64,000 nt of DNA from CAZJLP01 sp964546955 (lineage in GTDB: Bacteria > Verrucomicrobiota > Verrucomicrobiia > Opitutales > Opitutaceae). Under the pieces are notes generated by a model that ran no database searches, was not told the origin of the DNA, and saw only the letters and a program-made list of their open reading frames with translations. Position 1 is the stretch's first letter, and each line of letters begins with the position of its first letter. Position numbers and translations under genes: made by a program. The stretch is from assembly GCA_964546955.1 (NCBI GenBank), contig CAZJLP010000015.1, positions 21,790 through 85,789 of the forward strand, read 5' to 3'. This document shows, piece by piece, positions 16,688 to 26,052 of the stretch.

Positions 16688-17881
16688 TCACCGCGCGCGT
16701 TCCGAAGCGGACGAAAGCATGCGGACATACAGGTCCGCGTAGGCGTCGAGCATGCGCGAGGTGTCCCAAAGCGAGGCATGCCGGAGTCCGGCATCCCGCA
16801 GCCGGCTTGTATCCGCAAGTTGCCCTGCGATTACCTTGGCCGCTTCGGCCGGGTGGGCGGGGTCGATGTAGCAGGCCGCCTCGCCGCCCACTTCGGTCAT
16901 GGGTTCGCGGTTAGAAGTGAAAACCGGGCATCCACACGCTTGCGCTTCCGCGATGGGCCAGCCGAAACCTTCCTCCCACGAGGGAAAGAGCAGGCCCTCC
17001 GAAAGGGAATACGCGGCGCGAAGCTCTTCGTTCGTCAGATTTGGCACGCGCACGAACGCCTCCCGCAATCCAACCCGGGAGATCATGGCCTCATGCGCCG
17101 GCTCAAACGCCGCTCCGCAGAAAACGAAAGGGAGCGGGGTCGGCCGCAGTTTCTGCAGTTCACCGAGGATGGCGATAAGGCCGCCGCGATTTTTGTACCA
17201 CTGGGCTCCCCCGATCCCGAACAAAAATCGGAACTCCCCATTCGATTGGGCGGCCTCGGTGCGGATGCCCTGCCGCGCGAGAGCTCCCGAAAATACCGCG
17301 CGGGCCTCTTCTCGCGCCATGGGACGATACGGATAATTCAGGCCGATGTGGATCATCGGGGTGGCGGTCTCCGGCAGGCCGGTCAAGCGGCGGAGGTCGC
17401 TTCGCGTCTTGTGGGAATTGCAGGGCACGTGGCGAAGCTTGGCCAAGCTGGCCAGAATCCACCGCTGATAACGCTGGCCGCTCGAGGACAGTCGATTCAG
17501 CGGGAATTCTCCGAGCGCGGAGCGGACCTGAAGCAAGTCGTGGCAGGTGACGGCGACCGGATGCCGGCCGAAGTGGGGGGCGTAAACTGCGTTTCCGTGA
17601 TCGGTGATGTGGTAGACGGTTTCAGGGGCCGCCGTTTTGAGCCGGCGTCGAAGCAGCCGCGGAAACCGGACAAATTTATCGAGATATCCGAGATACTTCG
17701 GCAAACCCCCGTAACGGTATTCGCGTACGAGTCGGGCGAACCACGGATCCGGACGCCACTGCTCGACCGGGATTCCGCGCGCGGTGAAGCCCTCGGCGAG
17801 AACGGCGGAAAACCGCTGCATGCTTTCCTGTCGGTCGGGCAAAAAATTGCCGACCAGGACGATCTTGCGAACTTCGCTCAC
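16688..17881 (-). CDS. GT4-family glycosyltransferase
   Basis: A 397-residue GT-B glycosyltransferase starting MSEVRKIVLVGNFLPDRQES. The C-terminal half holds FLFGIGGAQWYKNRGGLIAI and the donor-binding segment LLFPSWEEGFGWPIAEAQACG followed by PVFTSNREPMTEV, which closely follows the mannosyltransferase-type GT4 pattern. The GTG start at 17881 overlaps the stop of the upstream membrane-protein gene by four bases (GTGA), indicating translational coupling. It probably adds one residue, perhaps mannose-like, to the repeat unit; that is inference. Confidence 0.9.
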   Translation of the reverse strand: MSEVRKIVLVGNFLPDRQESMQRFSAVLAEGFTARGIPVEQWRPDPWFARLVREYRYGGLPKYLGYLDKFVRFPRLLRRRLKTAAPETVYHITDHGNAVYAPHFGRHPVAVTCHDLLQVRSALGEFPLNRLSSSGQRYQRWILASLAKLRHVPCNSHKTRSDLRRLTGLPETATPMIHIGLNYPYRPMAREEARAVFSGALARQGIRTEAAQSNGEFRFLFGIGGAQWYKNRGGLIAILGELQKLRPTPLPFVFCGAAFEPAHEAMISRVGLREAFVRVPNLTNEELRAAYSLSEGLLFPSWEEGFGWPIAEAQACGCPVFTSNREPMTEVGGEAACYIDPAHPAEAAKVIAGQLADTSRLRDAGLRHASLWDTSRMLDAYADLYVRMLSSASERAR

Positions 17882-19323
17882 AGGCCGCGCATGCGACGCC
17901 GCGCCGCTTCGAATTCGCTCAAGGGTTCTTCCTGGGTGGTTTCAAACGGTTCAATTTTGTCACCCTCGTCTCCGCCGTCGTCTTCTTCATCATCCTCCTC
18001 GAATTCCTCTTCGTCGGCGGCATTTCCATTGAGCGAGGCGAGGCACAGGCCGGCGCCCATGACGGCAAATCCCAACAGCGTGGGCGGCGCCCATTGGTGC
18101 AGGATAATGCAGGGGGCCGCGGCGGCCCAGATCAGCAGAGGCAGGATATCGCGGTTCTGAGCCAGGGCGCGCCAGGAAAGGATGAGCAGATAACCCGCGA
18201 TGCTGACGCGGAAAAGAATGAACGCTGCGCCCAGCGCCGGCCCGAGTTCCATGAAGGTCTTGCCCCACTCATCTTCGGCCAGCAGGAAGCCCATTTCACC
18301 GGTCAAGAGGCGCGCGCCGACATTGGACCCAACACCGATGCCGCGTCCGAACAAGTCAGCTTCAGAGGCANNNNNNNNNNNNNNNNNNNNNNNNNNNNNN
18401 NNNNNNNNNNNNNNNTGAATGGGGACGAAAAGGACGCTGAGCACCCGGTCCATCAAGCTCCCCCAGCCGCGGCCCTCGGATTCCAACGCGGCTGTGTTCC
18501 AGCGATCCATGAAGGTCTCGCGGGCCTCGTTGAACACGGGCAGAAAAGAAAGGCCGACGAGGAGGAAGACGGCCGCGATGCAGAAACGAAAGGACGTCGC
18601 ATTGATGATACCGGTGCGCAGGAGGCAGACGCCGAACGCGGCCAACACCACGAGGGTGGTGATCATGGTGCCTCGACTGATGGAGAGAAAAAGCGCGACA
18701 AAGATGGCGAGGCCGGTGGCGGTGACGGCCAGGATCCACCAAAAACGCCGCTCGATCGCCACGCGGTGAAGGAAAAATGCGGTGGCGAGCGGAAAAAACA
18801 CCATCGGGCCGGTGATGAACGGGAAAAGCCCGGGCGGGCGAATACGCCCGGCGGCGCCGTAAATCTGCCCACCTTCATCGCTGCCCACCCCCTTGTTGAT
18901 CGCGTCGGTGATCGGGGCATAGAACTGTTTGGTCATCACCCACACCATGGGCAGCGTCATGAGGAGCACGAACATGCCGAGACGCTCGACGTCTTTCCGA
19001 TCGAGAACCTCGGCCATGATCCAAATGAGCGGCAGGTGAAGATAGTTGGTGCGCAGGCCGTAGAGTGTCACCCAGACGTTGGTCTGGCCCGCGATATAGG
19101 CAAAAGCGAAGGACGCCCCCGCCAGCACCAACAACGTGACGATGAACGAATTTCGGGGGACGATTCCGCTGGCTACGGACAGGAAATAAATGCCCACGAC
19201 CACCGGGTCTCGGATCACCAAGAGGGGATCGGAAAGACCGGGTAAGACCCATTTCCGAAGCGCTCCTTCGGTCAGAAGGAGAATCAGATAGGCCCAGATG
19301 CCCCATTTGATAAAACGTATCAT
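17878..19323 (-). CDS. O-antigen polymerase/ligase-like membrane protein (contains assembly gap)
   Basis: About 481 residues with roughly ten or more hydrophobic segments, from IWAYLILLLTEGALRKWVL to ILPLLIWAAAAPCIILHQWA. A periplasmic loop lies near GAAGRIRPPGLFPF, and ISRGTMITTLVV follows. This layout fits Wzy/WaaL-type proteins that polymerise or ligate lipid-linked glycans on the periplasmic side. The reading frame crosses 45 undetermined bases (18371-18415). 45 is divisible by three and the frame continues, but the gap length may be a placeholder. The C-terminus is a strikingly acidic tail (EEEFEEDDEEDDGGDEGD), unusual for the family. It overlaps the next gene by four bases. Polymerase versus ligase cannot be decided. 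Confidence 0.75.
   Translation of the reverse strand: MIRFIKWGIWAYLILLLTEGALRKWVLPGLSDPLLVIRDPVVVGIYFLSVASGIVPRNSFIVTLLVLAGASFAFAYIAGQTNVWVTLYGLRTNYLHLPLIWIMAEVLDRKDVERLGMFVLLMTLPMVWVMTKQFYAPITDAINKGVGSDEGGQIYGAAGRIRPPGLFPFITGPMVFFPLATAFFLHRVAIERRFWWILAVTATGLAIFVALFLSISRGTMITTLVVLAAFGVCLLRTGIINATSFRFCIAAVFLLVGLSFLPVFNEARETFMDRWNTAALESEGRGWGSLMDRVLSVLFVPIXXXXXXXXXXXXXXXXASEADLFGRGIGVGSNVGARLLTGEMGFLLAEDEWGKTFMELGPALGAAFILFRVSIAGYLLILSWRALAQNRDILPLLIWAAAAPCIILHQWAPPTLLGFAVMGAGLCLASLNGNAADEEEFEEDDEEDDGGDEGDKIEPFETTQEEPLSEFEAARRRMRGL
18371..18415. other. Assembly gap (45 N)
   Basis: Forty-five undetermined bases inside the polymerase-like gene. They mark a scaffold join, so the protein sequence at this point is unknown. 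Confidence 1.
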
Positions 19324-19380
19324 GGGAGCGGGCGGAGCCTAAGGTGAGTGGCGCGAGCGGTCATGACGGCGAGAGGTGAC

Positions 19381-20637
19381 TTAGGCGCGAGAGGCGACGG
19401 GTTGGCAAGCCCCGGCGACCCGCGCGGAGAGGCGATCTCCGTAAGTCTGCCAGGTGAAGGTTTTTGCCTTGGCGGCGGCGCGCGCGCCCATTTCGCGAAT
19501 CAGATCCCGATTCGTGCGCAGCAATTCCAGTTTTTCGACGATGGCTTCCGCGGAGCGAATCGGCACAATGAACCCTTCTACTCCGTCATCGATCAGGTCG
19601 GGGCCCGCGGTATGTGGGGTTGTGAGGATAGGCAGCCCCATCGCCATCGCCTCCAGCAGCACCAATCCGAAGCCCTCGAACAGGGACGGAAAGACAAACA
19701 CATCGTGCGCGGCCATTTCGGCCAGGACTTCGCCGTGCGGGCAGGAGGGAATCCATCGCACTTTGCGCAACGCGTCGTCCAGGGCCGGACACGGCTGAAG
19801 CGGCTTCGTGCCGATCACCGTGAGTTCGACCGCGGAGCCGAGCGTGCGACAGGCTTCGAACAGGTACGAGAGTCCTTTGCGTTGCCCTAACGATCCGACG
19901 AAAATAGCTCGCAACGGCGCACCGGACCGCGAGCTGCGCTCGGCCCGCTGCGGCGCGTTTGCCGGCCGGGGCGGGGAGCCATACGAGATCACCTCGATCG
20001 GTGCCCGGAGCGGCGGTGCAGATTGCAACGTTTTCAAGGTATACGAGCTTGCAACAAAGACGACGTCGGCAAGCGACAGTTCCTCATCTTTGCGTGCTGT
20101 TTTCGCCTCGCTGTCCTCATTGCCAATCAACGTCGATGCCCATTCCGGGTGTCGCTCGGCCTCTTCGCCGAGCAACTGACGGGCCGCGCGCCAGTACCCG
20201 ATCGGAAGATCGTAAAACGTGCGCAGTCCGCGTTTTTTTGCCTCGCGAAACGAATGCGCGGCGCCGTCCTCGTATGCGTAAACCCCGCTGAATCCGGGAC
20301 GGGCGGCGCGGCGGCTCACGCGCCGATCGAGCGAGCGATACACTGCGTCCACGCTGAGCGGACCCACTTCGTGGCGCGCGAGATTGCCCAGGCCGAACCG
20401 GTGGGCGAAGAGGCGGCCGAATTCATAATACGGATACGTATGCAGATGGGGTTGGAGTTCGGCCGCGAAGGAGCGGCGCGAAAGCTGGGTCCGGGCGGAG
20501 GCGGGAAGCAGCCGGGTGAAGGGGCCTCCGCGATAGTTGACGCACGTCCAGAATTCGCCGAGCAGGCCCGCGCGCTGGAGGCCGAGGGCGGCGTGGCGCA
20601 CGTTCGCGTTGCCGGTCGGATGGGAGAAAAGAATCAT
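19381..20637 (-). CDS. GT4-family glycosyltransferase
   Basis: A 418-residue GT-B glycosyltransferase. The N-terminus starts MILFSHPTGNANVRHAALGL and reaches a middle segment with YEDGAAHSFREAKKRG and YDLPIGYWRAA, a pattern seen in a GT4 subgroup from exopolysaccharide loci. The C-terminal domain carries IFVGSLGQRKGLSYLFEA, DVFVFPSLFEGFGLVLLEAM, and GLPILTTPHTAGPDLI, which complete the donor-binding site. It lies 15 bases after the GT61-type gene and 57 bases before the polymerase-like gene on the same strand, so it is part of the operon. Confidence 0.9.
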   Translation of the reverse strand: MILFSHPTGNANVRHAALGLQRAGLLGEFWTCVNYRGGPFTRLLPASARTQLSRRSFAAELQPHLHTYPYYEFGRLFAHRFGLGNLARHEVGPLSVDAVYRSLDRRVSRRAARPGFSGVYAYEDGAAHSFREAKKRGLRTFYDLPIGYWRAARQLLGEEAERHPEWASTLIGNEDSEAKTARKDEELSLADVVFVASSYTLKTLQSAPPLRAPIEVISYGSPPRPANAPQRAERSSRSGAPLRAIFVGSLGQRKGLSYLFEACRTLGSAVELTVIGTKPLQPCPALDDALRKVRWIPSCPHGEVLAEMAAHDVFVFPSLFEGFGLVLLEAMAMGLPILTTPHTAGPDLIDDGVEGFIVPIRSAEAIVEKLELLRTNRDLIREMGARAAAKAKTFTWQTYGDRLSARVAGACQPVASRA

Positions 20638-20652
20638 GAGCCTTCGGCGGGA

Positions 20653-21846
20653 TTAGGATACCAGCTCGTCCACGACCTGTTTCAATAAATCGACGTCGAG
20701 GTCGATGTCCGCTTTGATTTCCCGCGGAAGCGTGCCGGGCGGCGGGCGGGGTCCGCGGCCGATCAGTCCCGTGAAACCCAACCCCACGTTGCAAGCGATC
20801 ATCCAGTTGTACCCGACCACCCAGCCCGGCGCGAAGAATTCCACGACCCGCGCGGCGCGGTTGGCGAAGATGAGGTTGGCGAGGGCGGAACCGTTGGGCC
20901 CGACGATGATGGAGGCTTCGGAGAAGACACGGGCCTGTTCCGCCACGGTCAGGTCGGACATCGCGACTTCCTCAAACCCGTGTTCGCGCAGGTAGGGGAG
21001 GAAATCCGCCTCGTTGAGCACGCGACGAAAAGCGGCGTCGCGCCGGCTGATGTAGAGCCGGCGGGTGGCTTGCTGGGGGGACGGTTCCTGCGGCAGGTAA
21101 AGCCGGCGCACGAATTCCGTGTCAGTGCGCGGCACCCGCGTATTGTCGAGGCGCACGGAGGGCACCACGAGGGACTCCGCCTGGAGATGGAGATCGTCGT
21201 GAACTTGAATCAGTTTCTCGGCATCGAGTCCGATCCGCGCGAACGCTTCCCGCTGGTAGGGCAGCCCGCGGTCCTTGATCAGCACGTGATCGAAGTCGCG
21301 CAAGCGGAACCCGGCGCGCTCGACCAAGCCGGTCCGGGGCAGCATGTCGCAGGTCCAATGATGATAATTGGTGGTGGCCTCCGGCGTCACGAGGGACAGC
21401 GTGCGTCCGGGGAGCCAGCGCGGCTTGGGCAGGTGGGACCGGACATACGCGCTGTGCAGATCGGGCCCCCAGACGTCCTTCGACAGCTCCGGGACCAAGT
21501 GGCCGTCCTGCGTGAACACGTTGCCGCCGTAATAGCCCCAAAAACGCCCGCGGTCGATTTCCGCCACGAAGGAGGCGGGCGCCACGCCGCGATGTTCCTT
21601 GCGAAACGTCTCGTGCATTTCCGACTCGCCCGGCAGGTGCGGCAAGGGCCGGTCGTAAGGCTCCTCCGGGTGCACGAGTCGCACGCGCACCCCATGCTCC
21701 TGCGAGGTGCGCAGGGCGAAGCGGTCGTTGTGCGGCAGGTGCAGGCAGCTGCGCGTCCAGGCAAACTCGCGCAGGCAGGCCAGCGTGTGCACGCGCCCGA
21801 TCCGCACTTGTTTCTCGGCGTGCTTGAGAATCCGTCGTAATTTCAT
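20653..21846 (-). CDS. GT61-family (DUF563) glycosyltransferase
   Basis: A 397-residue protein of glycosyltransferase family 61. Characteristic stretches are TNYHHWTCDMLPRTGL (the F/YHW...D.LPR motif), VLIKDRGLPYQREAFARIG, RRLYISRRDAAFRRVLNE and SIIVGPNGSALANLIFANR (the G.HG..L.N.IF motif). The family includes plant xylosyltransferases and many bacterial enzymes of unknown donor. Here it should add one sugar to the cluster glycan. It sits between a GT2 (25 bases upstream) and a GT4 (15 bases downstream). Confidence 0.85.
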   Translation of the reverse strand: MKLRRILKHAEKQVRIGRVHTLACLREFAWTRSCLHLPHNDRFALRTSQEHGVRVRLVHPEEPYDRPLPHLPGESEMHETFRKEHRGVAPASFVAEIDRGRFWGYYGGNVFTQDGHLVPELSKDVWGPDLHSAYVRSHLPKPRWLPGRTLSLVTPEATTNYHHWTCDMLPRTGLVERAGFRLRDFDHVLIKDRGLPYQREAFARIGLDAEKLIQVHDDLHLQAESLVVPSVRLDNTRVPRTDTEFVRRLYLPQEPSPQQATRRLYISRRDAAFRRVLNEADFLPYLREHGFEEVAMSDLTVAEQARVFSEASIIVGPNGSALANLIFANRAARVVEFFAPGWVVGYNWMIACNVGLGFTGLIGRGPRPPPGTLPREIKADIDLDVDLLKQVVDELVS

Positions 21847-21871
21847 GAATACAGGGCGGGGCGTGCGCCGG

Positions 21872-22756
21872 TCACAGCGCGATCTTGGTCTGCGCGGGCG
21901 AGGCGAGGGATGACCGAAGATATTTGTAGTAGAAGCTGTAGAGGAAGGTCGGCGTCATCGCGCGCAACACCTGAAGGTAGAAGCGCCGGTTCCGCCAGAG
22001 GCTGATCGGGCGGAAACCGCGTTCCGCGCAAAAACGGTTGAAGACGCGGGTCCGCTTGAGCGTCTCGTTCATTTGTCCGGTCCGGGCCAGCAGCATGACC
22101 GTGTAGGAACGCGGGTGGCGGCGCCAGATCGACAACGGGGTGGTAAGGGTGAGCACCCGTCCGTAAAGAGGCGCGAACATGCCGAGCCGGGTGTCGAGCG
22201 CCAGTTCGATATTGTCCGAATAGTCGAGGGGCAGCACCGCCTCGAGAAAACTGCGGGAGAACGCGAGGGCGCTGGTTGGGTAGTAAAAATCCACGTCATG
22301 CCGGCGGTAGGTCGCCTCGAGGTAGTCCGGCAGATGTTTCATCGGGTTGAAGTTGTCCCCCAGGAGGTTCCCGCTGGGATCGATTTCCTGCAGGGGAGCC
22401 TGAATGCACGCCGCGTCGCGATGCTGTTCGAACGCCGCGAGGTACTCGCCGATCTTGGTCGGATGAAAACAATCGTCGCCGTCGAGGAGAAAAATCAGAT
22501 CCCCCTTGCTGCGGAGGAAAGCCTGGTACACCGCGTTGGCCTGGGCCGCGCGCGAGCCGAGCCCGGTCCGGGCGCCCTCGATCAGCACGATGCGGTTTCC
22601 ATAGCTGCGTAGGATCGAGACGCTTTCGTCCGAACTCCCGTCGTCGTAAACGATGACCTCGTCCGCGAGATGAGTTTGGTTCAACGCGGAGTCCACGCAC
22701 GCCCTGAGGTAGGGACCGTTGTTGTAGTTATTGATGAGGACGGAGGTCAGGATCAC
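21872..22756 (-). CDS. GT2-family glycosyltransferase
   Basis: A 294-residue GT-A glycosyltransferase. The start MILTSVLINNYNNGPYLRAC is typical of GT2. The nucleotide-binding Asp is in VIVYDDGSSDES and the DXD-like metal motif in LIFLLDGDDCFHPTK. The C-terminal part carries a SIWRRHPRSYT segment, common in GT2 enzymes, and then hydrophobic-basic helices (FLYSFYYKYLRSSL) that may touch the membrane. It belongs to the run of minus-strand glycan genes with short spacers. Donor and acceptor are unknown. Confidence 0.88.
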   Translation of the reverse strand: MILTSVLINNYNNGPYLRACVDSALNQTHLADEVIVYDDGSSDESVSILRSYGNRIVLIEGARTGLGSRAAQANAVYQAFLRSKGDLIFLLDGDDCFHPTKIGEYLAAFEQHRDAACIQAPLQEIDPSGNLLGDNFNPMKHLPDYLEATYRRHDVDFYYPTSALAFSRSFLEAVLPLDYSDNIELALDTRLGMFAPLYGRVLTLTTPLSIWRRHPRSYTVMLLARTGQMNETLKRTRVFNRFCAERGFRPISLWRNRRFYLQVLRAMTPTFLYSFYYKYLRSSLASPAQTKIAL

Positions 22757-22778
22757 GGCCGGAGGCGAAAGGCGTCGC

Positions 22779-23876
22779 TCAATTAGATTTTTTCTCCAGG
22801 TAGTCGAACCAAGCGCGCGAAACCACCTCCGGCGCGAAACGTTCGTCGTAGACCGCTCGCTGCGCCTTGCGTGAGGTTATGCCGCCGCGGATACGTTGCA
22901 CCAGGCTCAGCACTTGCGCAAGGACGGCGGACTCGTCGGCGGGGTTCTCCACCAGGACGCAATTGGCCGGGCTGATCGCGATCTCCCGCGTGCCGCCGCG
23001 ATCGCTCGCGATCCAGGGCAGGCCGGCGGACAGCGCCTCAATCAGGCTGAGGGGCATCCCTTCGTTGTGCAGGCTGAAAAGCGCGAGCGCATCGAGACCC
23101 AGCAGGATGCGGCCGTACGCCTTCAGGTCGGTATAGGGGCCGTGATATGTCAGGTTGGGGAAAGCCTTGAAGTGTTCCTTCGAGTAGTCGCCGGAGCCAT
23201 AAATCTCCCAAGTGACTGCGCCTTGCAGCTCGGGACGCTGACTGAGCCGGCAGAGCATATCGATCCCCTTGGTCGCGACGAGGCGGCCCGCGAAGCCGAA
23301 TTTGAGCGGTTGATCGGGTCGCACCGGTTTCTCCGCGACCTGCTCGCGGGCCACGGGACAGGCGGTGAAATAGGGGAGAAAGCGCGCGCTGTTTCGCGCG
23401 AGGGCGGATTGGATATTGGCGCGCGTCGCTTCGCTGCAGGCGACAATCTCAGGCGCGCGGGCCAGCACCCGGCGGAAGCCGTCGGCCCAGGTGCGCTGCT
23501 CCGCAGCGTCGGCCGCCGTGTGGTGGTGATGGAGGATGCGCGAGCGGGAGCGCGCGGCCGACCAGACGATCCTGGCCGCTGCGCTTTGGCCGTTGGTGTA
23601 GATGACGTCCCAGGCCTTCCGCCGGGCGCCGATCGTCTGACGAAACAGCCAAAGCGCCTTCTGATACTTCTTTGCTTCGCCGCGCGTTCGCCCGAGCTCG
23701 CGAAAATCCACTCCTGCCGTGATCAGCTGCGTCCGTGTTTCGGCATTGAGGGAATTGCTGGTGGTCAGCAGCCGGACGTGGTGGCCGCGGCGGACCGCTT
23801 CCTGCGCAAGCTCGCAAACATGGCGCTCCATGCCTCCGTACGCTGCCATCTGGGGGACATAAAACAATAGGTTCAC
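22779..23876 (-). CDS. GT4-family glycosyltransferase
   Basis: A 365-residue GT-B glycosyltransferase. The N-terminal MNLLFYVPQMAAYGGMERH has the family glycine loop, then EAVRRGHHVRLLT. The nucleotide-sugar domain shows FGFAGRLVATKGIDMLCRL, ALFSLHNEGMPLSLIEALSAG and PWIASDRGGTREI, matching the EX7E pattern with Glu at both ends. Its start overlaps the stop of the preceding gene by four bases (ATGA at 23873-23876), a sign of coupled translation. It probably transfers one sugar during repeat-unit assembly at the inner membrane. Confidence 0.9.
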   Translation of the reverse strand: MNLLFYVPQMAAYGGMERHVCELAQEAVRRGHHVRLLTTSNSLNAETRTQLITAGVDFRELGRTRGEAKKYQKALWLFRQTIGARRKAWDVIYTNGQSAAARIVWSAARSRSRILHHHHTAADAAEQRTWADGFRRVLARAPEIVACSEATRANIQSALARNSARFLPYFTACPVAREQVAEKPVRPDQPLKFGFAGRLVATKGIDMLCRLSQRPELQGAVTWEIYGSGDYSKEHFKAFPNLTYHGPYTDLKAYGRILLGLDALALFSLHNEGMPLSLIEALSAGLPWIASDRGGTREIAISPANCVLVENPADESAVLAQVLSLVQRIRGGITSRKAQRAVYDERFAPEVVSRAWFDYLEKKSN

Positions 23877-25024
23877 AGGTCGGATGGGTGGCTGGAATAC
23901 ACCCCCGCAAAGCTATCGAGAAAGAGGTTGGCAACGACGGGAAGACGGGGAGACGGACCGCTGCGGCGGGCTAGGCGCCCCGCCATCAATTCTGGCGGCA
24001 TCTGGGAAAGTTTAAGCACAAGGGGATCGATCGGCGGGACAAGAATCGGATTTTTGCGAAGCGTCCAGTCGTCGCGCGGAGCGATGACGGGCAGGCCGTG
24101 GTCCAGCATGGCCGCGACAGCGCCGCTCTTGCCCAGCAGAGCCCAGGGATGCGTGGCGATGCCGAAATCAATGATCTGCAGGAGACGCGACACTTCGTCG
24201 GGCGATTTCTCGCCGACGACGACTGCCTCGAGCTTCCCTTTGTAATGCCGGTTTAGCAGGGCAAACGTTTCTTCGCCGTGCGGACCGATCCGCCCGATCC
24301 CCAGGATGCGAAGGCGGCGTCCGGAAGCTCGCGCGCCCGCGAGGAGACTTTCGACGCACTCCTGGATTTTGAACTGAGGGTGAACCGTGCCGAAAATGCC
24401 GCCAATCCACTCCGCTTTTTTCGCGGGAGGACCCGCCACGATTTCTTTCACGGGCACGTTTCCGAACAGTGGGAGGATCTCGGCGTGGCAATCCTCGCGC
24501 TCCAGGACCGTCTTGTACACGACATTGCTGGTGTGGAGAATCACCGGCCGGATGCTCCGAAGAAAGCCGAGCAAGGCGCGCCGCTGCATGAAACCGTAGG
24601 CGCGATTCTTCAGCGGTTCCCCCTGTGACAAACCGATCCACAGTTCATGCAGCATCGCGTGCACATGCCGGCCCTGGCTGAGGGACGAAAAGGCCCACAG
24701 TTCGTGGGGCACGACCCCCTTGGGGTGAAAGCCGTAGGGCACCACGTGCCAGCTCAGCCAGTCGGGTTGAAAATCATTCACGTATTGTTGGGTGATCGCG
24801 TAACGGTTCTCCCAACTCAAGCCGGGCACCAGGCGGAGCGAGTCGATCTTATGGACGGCACCTTCCTGGACATCGGTGCAGGGGGTGTCCAAGTGCTCGT
24901 CGTTCAGCGCGACGAGCCGGCACTCATGCCCTGCGGAGACGCAGGCGTCCGCCAGGAGGCGGACGTAGTCTCCCACGCCGTCGCGGCCCGGTTCGAGCGA
25001 GGAGCAGAGGAAGAGGATTTTCAT
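23873..25024 (-). CDS. GT4-like glycosyltransferase
   Basis: About 383 residues from the ATG at 25024 (MKILFLCSSLEPGRDGVGDY); an upstream in-frame extension of 34 residues is not protein-like. The GVGDY glycine loop and ADACVSAGHECRLVAL suit the N-terminal GT-B domain. The middle has SWHVVPYGFHPKG and HAMLHELWIGLSQGEP. The C-terminal domain is less canonical: FGTVHPQFKIQECVESLLAG, then a region (GIATHPWALLGKSGAVAAMLDHGLPVIAP) where the usual E-rich donor motif is replaced. It may therefore be a divergent GT4 or a partner protein. It overlaps the following gene by four bases. Confidence 0.72.
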   Translation of the reverse strand: MKILFLCSSLEPGRDGVGDYVRLLADACVSAGHECRLVALNDEHLDTPCTDVQEGAVHKIDSLRLVPGLSWENRYAITQQYVNDFQPDWLSWHVVPYGFHPKGVVPHELWAFSSLSQGRHVHAMLHELWIGLSQGEPLKNRAYGFMQRRALLGFLRSIRPVILHTSNVVYKTVLEREDCHAEILPLFGNVPVKEIVAGPPAKKAEWIGGIFGTVHPQFKIQECVESLLAGARASGRRLRILGIGRIGPHGEETFALLNRHYKGKLEAVVVGEKSPDEVSRLLQIIDFGIATHPWALLGKSGAVAAMLDHGLPVIAPRDDWTLRKNPILVPPIDPLVLKLSQMPPELMAGRLARRSGPSPRLPVVANLFLDSFAGVYSSHPSDL

Positions 25025-25088
25025 CGGCTGGGGGCAGACACGTGATTGGTCTGGGCGTTTCGTGCGAGGTGAACGCGGGTTGTGAAAG

Positions 25089-26024
25089 TCAGGTGCGCCG
25101 ATGGAAGCGGCCGATAAAGGCCGCAATTTTCAAAGTGAACTCAAGCCAGGCGCGTTGCGAGGGCGCAAAGACTTGGATCGGCTGGTGGACGTGCTGGAAG
25201 AACGATTTTACTGCCAGCGAAGGGGGATATCCGCTCAGCGCCTGATGCACGAAGCCCCCTCGCCAGGGCTTGCGACCGCCAATAGCATGCGAAAGCAAAT
25301 GCCCGCCTGGTGCGAAATCCATCCCTTCGGGTCCCGTGCCGTTCACGGTTACATCCATGCACATTAACGCCATGTTCAGCGCATCCTGATCGGTCGAGTG
25401 GAACAAGGAATTTGCCCCTCCGTGCTTCAGCACGGTCAGCGAGCCGGTGGCTTCCCCGATTCGATCGATGAGCCGACTCCACAGCGCCAGGAATTCGCGC
25501 GACGCGAGCGGAACGCCGATGAACCCCCCCGAATAATAACGTGTGTGGTGGAGCGCTTTTACTTCGATCGCCTGGCTTTTAAGCCAGGCGGCCCAGCCGA
25601 GGCGCAAAGGATGGCGGACAGGCAGATAGTAGTTCACGTCCTCGCACAGCGCGATCCCGTCTTCGCCCCAGCGCTCGATCACTTCCCACGGACATTTGAC
25701 GACGATATCCGGATCGAAATAGAAAAATTTTTCCGCCCCGGCCGCCGGGCCCTCCCGCCACATCTCGAGCATGAAGCTCGGTTTGTAGTTGGTGAAATGC
25801 ATCTCCGTCTTCACGGGAACAAACCACACTTCACATCCTTGGCCGAGATCGAGGACTCGAGCGCCTTTTTCGGTCTCGCGACCGGGCGCGCCCCAGGGCG
25901 GCAGCTCGCCGCGATACCCACAGATCACACGGCCGCGAAAACCCGCCGCATGGACGGAGTTGACGAGAGCGGCGGCCCCGAGGTGATAATGGCCTTCAAA
26001 GAGGGTGCAAAGAGCGGAGGTCAT
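25089..26024 (-). CDS. GT-A (GT8-like) glycosyltransferase
   Basis: About 311 residues from the ATG at 26024 (MTSALCTLFEGHYHLGAAAL), which removes an overlap with the neighbouring GT2 gene. The fold looks like a GT-A retaining transferase. Support comes from ALVNSVHAAGFRGRVICGY near the start, the metal-binding FFYFDPDIVVKCPWE with a D-P-D motif, YYSGGFIGVPLASREF, and HSTDQDALNMAL, which resembles the DQD..N motif of family 8. I call it GT8-like rather than GT8. It sits between two short spacers in the glycan operon. Confidence 0.72.
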   Translation of the reverse strand: MTSALCTLFEGHYHLGAAALVNSVHAAGFRGRVICGYRGELPPWGAPGRETEKGARVLDLGQGCEVWFVPVKTEMHFTNYKPSFMLEMWREGPAAGAEKFFYFDPDIVVKCPWEVIERWGEDGIALCEDVNYYLPVRHPLRLGWAAWLKSQAIEVKALHHTRYYSGGFIGVPLASREFLALWSRLIDRIGEATGSLTVLKHGGANSLFHSTDQDALNMALMCMDVTVNGTGPEGMDFAPGGHLLSHAIGGRKPWRGGFVHQALSGYPPSLAVKSFFQHVHQPIQVFAPSQRAWLEFTLKIAAFIGRFHRRT

Positions 26025-26052
26025 GGCGGCGGAGCGGGGGAGCCGATTCGCG

